Source: CF-161 sp035259145
Lineage (GTDB): Bacteria > Chloroflexota > Dormibacteria > Dormibacterales > Dormibacteraceae
Direction of reading: 5' to 3'
NCBI GenBank assembly: GCA_035259145.1
Contig: DATFWQ010000052.1
Location: forward strand, 1 to 29,826
Length of the DNA: 29,826 nt
Shown: piece after piece, positions 7,725 to 14,616 of the stretch
How positions within the stretch are numbered: the stretch's first letter is position 1
Layout: each line of letters opens with the position of its first letter
Notes under the pieces: model-generated
The model's database searches: none
What the model saw: the letters and a program-made list of their open reading frames with translations, nothing else
Told to the model about the DNA's origin: nothing
Made by a program: the position numbers and the translations under genes

Positions 7725-7939
7725 GCCTGCTTACTCCGCGGAAGGCTCGTCAGCAGCACACCGCAGAATGATCACTGCACCCCGATCATCAGGAGTGTCA
7801 CGGTCTTGTGCAGAAATACCACACCCCATAGAACTGCCGTCGCCGGCAGGAGATAGTTGACGGTGGATGCGCCGGCAGCGCCCAGGCGGTTGAGCAGCCA
7901 GTAGTACAGGACGATCCCTGCGAGCAGTTCATCAGCCAC
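7721..7939 (-). pseudogene. EamA/DMT transporter relic (C-terminal ~70 codons, internal stop)
   Basis: From a GTG at 7937-7939, which overlaps the dtd stop, the frame reads LYYWLLNRLGAAGASTVNYL followed by LPATAVLWGVVFL. This is the last-helices pattern of EamA drug/metabolite exporters. A TGA at 7772-7774 interrupts it. Reading through in the same frame gives GVLLTSLPRSKQA and a second TGA at 7721-7723, which overlaps the GTG of the dehydratase. Intact relatives have about 290 residues and ten helices; only about the last quarter is left. I infer a former exporter in this operon that was deleted and then acquired a nonsense codon. Confidence 0.65.
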
Positions 7940-8408
7940 TGATGCGCGTGTCCCACGGGTCGGTGCTCAGGGCGATGGTCACGGGCCCTTCGTTGTCGAC
8001 GCTGACGGTCATCTGGGCGCCGAAGCTGCCGCTCCGAGTCGAAATGCCGCGCACTGTGAGGCGGTCAGCAAACCGCTGACAGAGCTGGCGAGCCCGGTCG
8101 GGGTCGGCGGCACCGATGAAGCTGGGCCGGCGCCCGCGAGTGCTGTCCGCATAGAGAGTGAACTGCGAGACGACCAGCGCCTCACCAGCGATGTCCTCCA
8201 GGCTCACGTTGAAGCGGCCGGCTTGATCGGGGAAGATCCGCAGCTGGGCGACCTTGTCCGCGAGCCTGTCAGCTTCTTGTTCGTTGTCGGTTGGGCCGGC
8301 ACCGACCAGGATCGCCAGCCCTCGCCTGATCGCCTGACGGTGCAGATGACCACCATCGTCTACCCAGCTCACCGACGCGTGGCTGACCCGCTGAACGATG
8401 ACTCGCAT
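7932..8408 (-). CDS. dtd: D-aminoacyl-tRNA deacylase
   Basis: The 158 residues match the DTD family over its full normal length. The start MRVIVQRVSHASV is typical. SQFTLYAD at 81-88 carries the active-site Ser-Gln pair. NEGPVT at 139-144 is the Gly-cisPro loop that confers rejection of L-aminoacyl groups. The enzyme removes D-amino acids (and glycine) mischarged on tRNA in the cytoplasm. It starts 27 bases after the upstream conserved unknown and its stop overlaps the EamA relic, so it sits inside the minus-strand run. Confidence 0.95.
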   Translation of the reverse strand: MRVIVQRVSHASVSWVDDGGHLHRQAIRRGLAILVGAGPTDNEQEADRLADKVAQLRIFPDQAGRFNVSLEDIAGEALVVSQFTLYADSTRGRRPSFIGAADPDRARQLCQRFADRLTVRGISTRSGSFGAQMTVSVDNEGPVTIALSTDPWDTRISG

Positions 8409-8435
8409 GAGTCATGGATTGTGCGCCCGCTCGGG

Positions 8436-9281
8436 TCAGCCTGGAGGCGTTGTCGTACTGGGCGGCTCCAGCCTCATCGGTGGGACCAGCACACGAAGGC
8501 GGGCTTCGAGCAGGTTGAGAACTGCCTCTTCGTCCGACTCGTCGCCTGGGGTGTCCTTGGTCTCAAGGCTGAGAGATCGTCTGACCTCCAGGCTCGACCC
8601 GATCAGGGCGGCGGCTGGCAGTCCATCGATGGACCGGAATGTCACCCCCGGAAATGACGGGTGAGTCGAGCCCTTCGGGAAAGCCTCGTCAGTCTGCTCG
8701 GTCACGAAAACGTTCTTGAGGAGACCGCCGAGACTGCGGTCGATGAGGATGCAGAAGCAGTGGCGACCGCGCCCTGGATAGTGGAAGCAGACATAGAGCA
8801 CCTGCAGGTGGCTATGCGGCTCCTCCCCGAGCTTGGCTGCGGCGAACCCGATATTGGCAACGGCCTCGGCCCAGGGAGGAGGGGAGACCCCGTGCCCCAC
8901 CAGCCGGTCGATGGCAGATCGCGCGTGACCCGCCACGGGCTCAGGCCAGGTCGCCGCAACAGTGCACAGCAAAGCAACTGAGTCAGGTCTGGCCCGCCGT
9001 TCCGTCAGCCGCACGAGTGTGCGGCCCACGACACTGTCGGGATCGTCCAACGTCGCACGCGAGACGCCGCCGCACAGCGTGGTCCTAAGCCGGGCGCCGA
9101 ACAGCTCCGCCTGAAGCGGGTCGTCCAGGGCGGACATTTCTCTAACGTCAGCAAGCAGATCCGCGAGGTTCGGTTCGATCACAAACCTGGCGTCGGCTGA
9201 CGTAGGGGCGAAGAACGAGCTCGGTAATCGAGCACGACGCGATGACGATGTCTGCCGCTCAGAGCGCAGCTTTGACCTCAT
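8436..9281 (-). CDS. Conserved-looking protein of unknown function (281 aa)
   Basis: I do not recognise a family. The first 30 residues are basic and Ser-rich without a signal peptide. The middle is helical and leucine/alanine-rich (about 40-150). A beta-rich part follows with HYPGRGRHCFCILIDRSLGG and KNVFVTEQ at about 167-195. The C-terminus is acidic, then Pro/Thr-rich. No membrane segment is seen. The start is supported by GGGAG 6 nt before the ATG. It is the first gene of the run with dtd (27-base gap) and has its own regulatory region with an inverted repeat upstream. Confidence 0.6.
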   Translation of the reverse strand: MRSKLRSERQTSSSRRARLPSSFFAPTSADARFVIEPNLADLLADVREMSALDDPLQAELFGARLRTTLCGGVSRATLDDPDSVVGRTLVRLTERRARPDSVALLCTVAATWPEPVAGHARSAIDRLVGHGVSPPPWAEAVANIGFAAAKLGEEPHSHLQVLYVCFHYPGRGRHCFCILIDRSLGGLLKNVFVTEQTDEAFPKGSTHPSFPGVTFRSIDGLPAAALIGSSLEVRRSLSLETKDTPGDESDEEAVLNLLEARLRVLVPPMRLEPPSTTTPPG

Positions 9282-9307
9282 GTTTGTCTCCCTGCCTGGC
9301 CATGCCT

Positions 9308-9313
9308 ATTCTA
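9308..9313 (-). promoter_or_regulatory. Candidate -10 box TAGAAT
   Basis: TAGAAT on the minus strand lies 26 bases before the ATG of the 281-aa gene, leaving room for a short leader with the GGGAG ribosome-binding site. No clear -35 hexamer is visible. The -35 position falls between the arms of the inverted repeat at 9319-9362. Confidence 0.4.
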
Positions 9314-9318
9314 CTCGG

Positions 9319-9362
9319 CCCAGATGTAGTATCCATACTCTAGCCCATCGACTACATCTTGG
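9319..9362. repeat. Interrupted inverted repeat, 12-bp arms, probable operator
   Basis: CCCAGATGTAGT (9319-9330) and ACTACATCTTGG (9351-9362) pair with one mismatch in twelve; the inner eight positions are perfect. The arm centres are 32 bp apart, about three helical turns, so two protein subunits would face the same side of the DNA. The repeat lies upstream of the candidate -10 box of the 281-aa gene, in the only non-coding stretch there. Confidence 0.5.
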
Positions 9363-9422
9363 GGGCATAGATCGCCTCCAAGGAGATCGAAGCGAGGGTC
9401 GAAGGAAAGGTCTAGGGACGCC

Positions 9423-10016
9423 TCAGCGGCCCAGCCGTCTCATCGCGCGAAGGATCTTGAGTGCCTCTTGCTCAGCTTCGAGGAGGGTCGGCGCGTAGGC
9501 GCGCAGGCCGCACAGGGCGTATCCCCACTGGGCTGGCCGTGCCGGGGCATGGCGGTTCAGACGGTGGGCGGGCGGATAAAAAAGAATGGGCTGCCCGTCT
9601 ACCTTTTTGATCACAGCCCGCCTCGAGAGCAGCTCCTCAAGCAAGTTGCCCGACGGCAGACGGCCGTGCCGAAACTCGAGATACCTGAGCTTGCCCAGCG
9701 GATTATCCTCGTCGCGCCAGACCACCCGGCATCCGTATTCGGCGCTAAGGTCGCGCAGGAAGAGCATCAGCACGAGGGCGTCCGTCTCGTCGCCACCAGT
9801 CTTGAGGAAGCCCGCGGCCGCGATGTCCGTGCCCTCGACTTCGCGGACGTGGCTGAAATACTCCCGCTCGAACAGGCCGGTCGAGCGATCGCTGGCAACC
9901 CACGGCTTGTCACCGCGCCAGGAGCGCCTGAGGGCCAGCTCCTCGAACTGCGCGTGAAGCCGGTCAAGGCGCTCGGCAGGCAATCCGTGAACGCGATGGT
10001 GCAGTACCCGGGCCAC
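9423..10016 (-). CDS. Protein of unknown function (197 aa)
   Basis: I do not recognise this protein. It is soluble and rich in Arg, Leu and Glu. It has a central segment (DALVLMLFLRDLSAEYGCRVVW) and a C-terminal helix (LLEAEQEALKILRAMRRLG), with no catalytic motif I can name. The GTG start at 10014-10016 lies 6 nt after TACGCT with no SD, so the message is probably leaderless. It is followed by about 140 bases of regulatory DNA before the 281-aa gene. A decayed coding stretch lies just upstream. Confidence 0.6.
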   Translation of the reverse strand: MARVLHHRVHGLPAERLDRLHAQFEELALRRSWRGDKPWVASDRSTGLFEREYFSHVREVEGTDIAAAGFLKTGGDETDALVLMLFLRDLSAEYGCRVVWRDEDNPLGKLRYLEFRHGRLPSGNLLEELLSRRAVIKKVDGQPILFYPPAHRLNRHAPARPAQWGYALCGLRAYAPTLLEAEQEALKILRAMRRLGR

Positions 10017-10021
10017 GGCTA

Positions 10022-10290
10022 AAGCGTACGCCGTGACCTGATGGTCCGGCCGTCAACCAGCAACCGGCAGCAGGAGATCGGCCCGTGGAGAGGTGCTCCG
10101 CGAACCATTCTGCCGCGAGCTGCATGCAGGACTCCCAGCCCGGGTCGTGGCAGAGGTCGAGCCCGCCCTGGTGGAGCAGGTGCAGTCGACGCCGCCTGCG
10201 AAGCTGGTGCCCCACCGCCCGATGCTGACGGCGGCGACCTCATACCTCGACTCGAGGTAGCTGATGCCATTCCGGCCGGGCCGCTGACCC
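10022..10290 (-). pseudogene. Decayed coding sequence with shifted frames, identity unknown
   Basis: Three successive stretches on the minus strand show strong coding periodicity but in different frames. First comes ISYLESRYEVAAVSIGRWGT, then LDLCHDPGWESCMQLAAEWF, then GPISCCRLLVDGRTIRSRRT ending in TAG at 10019-10021. Third codon positions are almost all G or C within each stretch. The simplest reading is one gene broken by two small indels. I cannot identify the family. It could also be chance structure in G+C-rich DNA. Confidence 0.35.
10023..10028 (-). promoter_or_regulatory. Candidate -10 box TACGCT, leaderless
   Basis: TACGCT on the minus strand ends 6 nt before the GTG of the 197-aa gene. 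The same hexamer is found 7 nt before the class III aminotransferase. Confidence 0.4.
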
Positions 10291-10306
10291 GCACTCTACA
10301 GCTCGC

Positions 10307-11155
10307 TCAGCCCTTGAGACCGGTCGTCGAGATTCCCTCGACCAGGAGGCGCTGGAAAGCCATGAAGAAACCGATGATAGGCAAAAGGGAAAGCAGCGAC
10401 ATCGCAAGCGTCTGAGGCCAGGAGCTCAGGCTCGTGGCGTCTATGAACGCGCGGAGGGCGACCGGCACTGTGTAGGAGCTGACGCTGTTGCCAAGGTATA
10501 ACAGCTGGGAAAAGAAGTCGTTCCAGGTGAAGATGAACGTGAAAATCGCCGTCGTCGCCAGCGCCGGCGTCAGCAGCGGCAGAATCACCCAGTAGAACAG
10601 CCGGAATGGCCCGCAGCCGTCGATCTTCGCAGCATCGTCCAGACTGGTCGGGATGTTCCGAATGAACTGGACGAGGAGGAAGACGAAGAAAGCGTCGACG
10701 GCTAGGAACTTGGGCACCACGATAGGCAATATCGTGCCCACCCAACCCAGATGCTCATAGAGAACGAACTGGGGAACGATGGTCGCGTGGAAGGGCAGCA
10801 TGATGGTCATGAGCATCACGGCGAAGAGCACGCGCTTCAATGGAAAACGAAGCCGGGCGAACGCAAAAGCGGCCAGCGTGCAAGATATGGTGTTGCCGAG
10901 CACCGCTGCGGCGCAGAGCACTACGGAGTTCATAAAGAAGACGCTGAACGGCAGGCGAAGGGCGGTCCAGCCACTGATGTAGTTGTCCAGGCTCGGGGCC
11001 TGGGGCAACAGGCTCAGGCTGTGGAAGATCTCATACCCCGTCTTGAAAGACGCCGAGAGCATCCAGATCAGTGGGTAGAGCATGACCACGAGCGCGGCGA
11101 CGATGGCGACGTTGATGAGCGCATAGACGGACACCCGCGAGAGCGCGCGCATCAC
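10307..11155 (-). CDS. Carbohydrate-type ABC transporter permease (MalG-like)
   Basis: This 282-residue inner-membrane permease has about six helices. The cytoplasmic loop SLDDAAKIDGCGPFRLFYWV is the EAA motif that docks on the ATPase, with the conserved alanine/glycine and the following ILPLLTPAL helix. The C-terminus GISTTGLKG is typical of the MalG/LacG class (CUT1 family). The ATG overlaps the stop of the partner permease (ATGA). It is the last gene of the importer operon. No ATP-binding subunit follows, so an ATPase encoded elsewhere is likely shared. Confidence 0.92.
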   Translation of the reverse strand: MMRALSRVSVYALINVAIVAALVVMLYPLIWMLSASFKTGYEIFHSLSLLPQAPSLDNYISGWTALRLPFSVFFMNSVVLCAAAVLGNTISCTLAAFAFARLRFPLKRVLFAVMLMTIMLPFHATIVPQFVLYEHLGWVGTILPIVVPKFLAVDAFFVFLLVQFIRNIPTSLDDAAKIDGCGPFRLFYWVILPLLTPALATTAIFTFIFTWNDFFSQLLYLGNSVSSYTVPVALRAFIDATSLSSWPQTLAMSLLSLLPIIGFFMAFQRLLVEGISTTGLKG

Positions 11156-12108
11156 CTTTCAGTCTCCATGTAGAAGACCCAGTACCGGGAACTGGCGAAG
11201 ACGGCCGCGGTTGAGACCGCGATGACGACCAGGAGTATCCACGCCATTGCCGCGCCATACCCCATATGCAGGTTCCCGAAGGCCTCGTTGTACAGATAGA
11301 GGGTGTAGAACAGGGTGCTGTCCACCGGGCTGCCATTGCCTCCGCTGACAAGGAAGGCCGGGGTGAACGTCTGAAACGCGTAGACCATCTGCAGGATGAA
11401 ATTGAAGAGGATCAGTGGCGTCAGTAGGGGCAGCGTCAGACGGAAGAACTGCGACACCCGGCCGGCCCCATCGACACGGGCCGCGTCATAGAACTCGCGC
11501 GGAATCTGACGGATGCCGGCCAGGAATATGACCATGGGCGAGCCGAACTGCCAGACACCGAGCGCCACGAGCGTAAAAAGGGCATAGCTGGGATCCTGGA
11601 GCCAGGCCGGCGGGTGGTGCCAGCCGAGGGAGGTCAGGATCATGTTGGCCATTCCGTCGCCGCCGAAAATCTGCCTCCAAAGGATCGCGATCGCGGCGCT
11701 TCCACCCAACAACGAAGGCACGTAGAAGAGCGCGCGGTAGAGCCCAACCGCCCGCAGGCCTCGGTTCAGCACAACTGCCAGCAGAAGCGCGAAGGCGAGC
11801 TTCAGCGGGACCTCGAGGACGACGTAGGTGAAGGTCACGCGCACCGAGTGGAGATAACGATCGTCGGAGAGCAGCAGCTGGAAGTTGTGCAACCCGACCC
11901 AGCGAGGGGGCGAGAGCAGGTCGTAATGCGTGAAGGACAGCAGTAACGAGGCCACCATCGGCCCCAACGTCAGCCCGAAAAGGCCGATCAGCCACGGCAA
12001 CAGAAAGAGATAGGCGGCGAGGCCCTCGCGTGCCGCCTCACTCATTCTGGTTCCAGCGCGCCGGCGCTGAAGCACCCTCGCCAGCGCAAGCGGTTGGGGC
12101 GCTCTCAC
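11152..12108 (-). CDS. Carbohydrate-type ABC transporter permease (MalF-like)
   Basis: This 318-residue permease starts with a helix YLFLLPWLIGLFGLTLGPMV, followed by LLLSFTHYDLLSPPRWVGLHN, characteristic of UgpA/MalF-type CUT1 permeases. The EAA loop is EFYDAARVDGAGRVSQFFRL near residue 214. The GTG at 12106-12108 overlaps the stop of the binding-protein gene (GTGA); an internal ATG about 21 codons later is a second possible start. It pairs with the MalG-like protein to form the membrane channel. Confidence 0.92.
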   Translation of the reverse strand: MRAPQPLALARVLQRRRAGTRMSEAAREGLAAYLFLLPWLIGLFGLTLGPMVASLLLSFTHYDLLSPPRWVGLHNFQLLLSDDRYLHSVRVTFTYVVLEVPLKLAFALLLAVVLNRGLRAVGLYRALFYVPSLLGGSAAIAILWRQIFGGDGMANMILTSLGWHHPPAWLQDPSYALFTLVALGVWQFGSPMVIFLAGIRQIPREFYDAARVDGAGRVSQFFRLTLPLLTPLILFNFILQMVYAFQTFTPAFLVSGGNGSPVDSTLFYTLYLYNEAFGNLHMGYGAAMAWILLVVIAVSTAAVFASSRYWVFYMETER

Positions 12109-13430
12109 GCCGTCAGAGCCTTGGTCACCTCCGACATGAACTTCTCGGCCGCGGCGGCCGGGCTGACTTTGGTCAGCGGGATCGAGAGCGCGTTGCGGGC
12201 CATTGCTTTCTGCACCTCACCCGCGCCCGTAGGATCGAGCACCGTCTTCGCACGGTTGTTCTTCACCTGCGCGTTGACGAAGTCGAGTTGAACCTTGTCG
12301 GCCGGGGTCATGTTTGGCGCCAGCGTCGTCCTGGCCTTGGCGGACGCCGGTACGCCGCGATCGAGCCCCAGTACGGTGACGGCGTCCGGGTCGGTGACGA
12401 AAAAGCCGATGAACGCGGCCGCTGCCTGAGGGTACTGTGTCTTGGCAGAAAGGCTGAACGCCTGCGAGACCTTGATGTAAGTCCCGATGTTGGCGCCCCC
12501 CGGATGTGGCGCCAGGCCGATGCTGGCGTTCTTCATGAGCACCTGGTACTGGCCGACGAAGTTCGACCACTGCAGCCGCATCGCAGCCTTGCCAAGCACG
12601 ATCGTGCTGTTGTCGGGCGTGTCCTGTTGATTCTCCGCCGCGGCCACGGTGCCCGGGGTGATGAAACCCGCGCTGCGGTACTCCTGCCACAGACTGAACC
12701 AGGCGAGGGCGTCGCCGTTCGTGAAGACGGCCTTTCCGTCCGACGTGTACAGCTCCTTCTTGGTGCGCTGCCGCACGAAGACCTCGAACGGGGTGATGTC
12801 CCAGCTGCAGTCGTCCAGCGCGGCCATCCCGGCAGGCAGCTTGGCCTGCAGCTGCTTGCAGTAGGAGCCGAACTCCTCCCAGCTCTCCTTGCCCGTCGGC
12901 GGCTGCATCCCGGCCTGCTGGATCACCGACTGGTTGTAGAGCAGGCTCTGAGTGTTGCCGCCGAGCGAGACACCGAAGAGCTTGCCGTTGATGGTCGCCT
13001 GTTCCCTCTGGCCCCTGTCGAAGTCACCCAGGTTCAGCTCGGCGTCCGCGTACTTGGTGAGGTCAAGGAGCTGGCTGCGCTGCGTGAACTGCCCGATGTA
13101 GCGCATATCCATCTGGATGATGTCCGGTAGCGCGCCGCCTGCCGCCTGGGTGTTGATTTTGTCCCAGTAGGCGTTGAAGCCGGTGAAAGACGAATCGAAG
13201 CTCCACTTCGGGTACTTCCTCGTGAACAGGTCCAGCACCTGCTGGGTGCGCTTGGCCCGGTCGCTGCCGCCCCACCACGCGATCTGCAGCTTGCCACCCG
13301 ACGCCTCCGGCCCCGTTTGCCGCGCAGCGGGCGCTGAGCTGCCGCCGCCGCATGCATCGAGCAATGCCAGCAGGCTGGGGGACGCGACCAATCCTAACCC
13401 GGCTGCCGTGAACTCTCGGCGAGTCAGCAT
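12105..13430 (-). CDS. Extracellular sugar-binding lipoprotein of the ABC importer
   Basis: This is a 441-residue family-1 solute-binding protein. The N-terminus has TRREF followed by a hydrophobic stretch and the lipobox LLDAC with Cys27. It is therefore a lipoprotein that may be exported by the Tat route (twin arginine at 4-5). The mature part begins with a Gly/Ser linker and LQIAWWGGSDRAKRTQQVLDL, the usual first strand and helix of sugar-binding proteins. The ligand is unknown. AGGAGGAG lies 8 nt before the ATG. It is the first gene of the operon and lies opposite a LacI-type regulator. Confidence 0.92.
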   Translation of the reverse strand: MLTRREFTAAGLGLVASPSLLALLDACGGGSSAPAARQTGPEASGGKLQIAWWGGSDRAKRTQQVLDLFTRKYPKWSFDSSFTGFNAYWDKINTQAAGGALPDIIQMDMRYIGQFTQRSQLLDLTKYADAELNLGDFDRGQREQATINGKLFGVSLGGNTQSLLYNQSVIQQAGMQPPTGKESWEEFGSYCKQLQAKLPAGMAALDDCSWDITPFEVFVRQRTKKELYTSDGKAVFTNGDALAWFSLWQEYRSAGFITPGTVAAAENQQDTPDNSTIVLGKAAMRLQWSNFVGQYQVLMKNASIGLAPHPGGANIGTYIKVSQAFSLSAKTQYPQAAAAFIGFFVTDPDAVTVLGLDRGVPASAKARTTLAPNMTPADKVQLDFVNAQVKNNRAKTVLDPTGAGEVQKAMARNALSIPLTKVSPAAAAEKFMSEVTKALTA

Positions 13431-13468
13431 GATCAGGTCTCCTCCTGTCCGCGCCCTCGCGCGCGATT

Positions 13469-13484
13469 CGGTAAGCGCTTACCG
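13469..13484. promoter_or_regulatory. LacI-type operator, 16-bp perfect palindrome
   Basis: CGGTAAGCGCTTACCG is a perfect palindrome with the central CG and the GTAAGCGCTTAC core usual for LacI/PurR-family regulators of sugar genes. It lies 38 bases before the binding-protein ATG, just downstream of the predicted transcription start. A bound repressor there would block the importer operon. Confidence 0.75.
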
Positions 13485-13494
13485 TCAGCATCGG

Positions 13495-13524
13495 AGCATA
13501 GTCCTGACTTCGGTGCATCGTCAA
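13495..13524 (-). promoter_or_regulatory. Promoter of the ABC importer operon
   Basis: On the minus strand TTGACG (13524-13519) and TATGCT (13500-13495) are separated by 18 bases. The predicted start point is near 13488, directly beside the operator. The -35 box abuts the GGAGGAG of the divergent regulator gene. Confidence 0.55.
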
Positions 13525-13546
13525 TGGAGGAGTTTCGCGTATTCTC

Positions 13547-14590
13547 TTGGCAATCGCTTCCCCAATGGGCAAGACGCCGACGATCAATGACGTGGCCCGC
13601 CTGGCAGGGGTGTCTGTGGCGACGGCGTCGAGGACGTTGACACAGGTCCGCAGAGTGAGCCCCGGCCTTCAAGAGCGGGTGTTCGCTGCAGCGCGCGAAC
13701 TCTCTTACGCGCCAAATCCCCACGCCCGGGCATTGGCCCAGGCGAGTGACGCAACCGTCGGTGTCGTCGTCCACGACATAAGCGACCCCTACTTCTCGGA
13801 GATCACAAACGGGCTGCTCAGCGCTGCCGACGCCTGCGACCGCCTCGTGGTGTTCTGCAACACGTTTCGTCACCCTGAGCGCGAGCTCGCCTACGTCCGC
13901 CACTTCCGCGCGCAACGCGTACAGGCGTTGATCCTTGCCGGCAGCGGGCGGGAGGACCGGGAGTTCGGCGCCGCGATGGCTGAACAGATCCTCGGGTTCG
14001 AGGCGGCCGGCGGCCGGGCAGTCGTGATCGGCCGTCACTACGCTCCGGGTGACGCTGTGCTCCCAGACAACTTCGGCGGGGCCCGGGCACTGGCAGCGGC
14101 GCTCGCTGAGATGGGACATCGGCGCATCGGTGTCGTCTCAGGGCCGCCGCAGCTCACCACGACCTTCGATCGCCTGGCCGGGTTCCGACGCGGCCTCGAG
14201 GAGGCGAACGTGGAACTCCCGGCGGAGGCGATAGCAGCAGGCGACTTCAGCCGCGAGAGCGGTGAACGGGCCGCCCACGCCCTGCTCCAGGCATCTCCGG
14301 GCTTGACGGCAATCTTTGCGTTCAACGACGTCATGGCGCTGGGTGTGATGCGCGCGCTGCGCGAACGCAGGCTGCGCGTGCCGGCAGACATCTCGATTGC
14401 AGGGTTTGATGACATCCCCATCGCCTGCGACATCTCACCCCCTCTGACCACAGTGCGAGTGCCCATGGCCCACATGGGCGAGCTCGCGCTGCGAATGGTG
14501 GTCGAACCAGCGCGCGGGAGCGCCCTTCGCGTCGAGCACCTGCCCACGAAACTCATCGTGCGCGCCAGCACGAGCCGTCCGCCCCGATAG
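13547..14590 (+). CDS. LacI-family transcriptional regulator
   Basis: The protein has 347 residues. TINDVARLAGVSVATASRTL near residues 12-31 is the LacI helix-turn-helix, followed by a hinge helix (NPHARALAQ). The periplasmic-binding-protein-like effector domain runs from VGVVVHDISDPYFSEI to the C-terminal dimer part with FNDVMALGVMRAL and ISIAGFDDIPIA. The TTG start follows GGAGGAG at 14 nt; an ATG six codons later is the alternative. It is divergent from the importer and most likely represses it through the palindrome between them, with a sugar as inducer. It converges with the VirB4-like gene at a distance of 26 bases. Confidence 0.92.
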   Translation: MAIASPMGKTPTINDVARLAGVSVATASRTLTQVRRVSPGLQERVFAAARELSYAPNPHARALAQASDATVGVVVHDISDPYFSEITNGLLSAADACDRLVVFCNTFRHPERELAYVRHFRAQRVQALILAGSGREDREFGAAMAEQILGFEAAGGRAVVIGRHYAPGDAVLPDNFGGARALAAALAEMGHRRIGVVSGPPQLTTTFDRLAGFRRGLEEANVELPAEAIAAGDFSRESGERAAHALLQASPGLTAIFAFNDVMALGVMRALRERRLRVPADISIAGFDDIPIACDISPPLTTVRVPMAHMGELALRMVVEPARGSALRVEHLPTKLIVRASTSRPPR

Positions 14591-14616
14591 CGGTCGCGGT
14601 GTTCGCTCACGCGATT

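Noticed and set aside
12030..13130. 366-codon plus-strand frame across the sugar-binding protein gene
   Set aside because: It is antisense to a clear lipoprotein gene, is rich in Arg, Val and His, and has no start signal or family.
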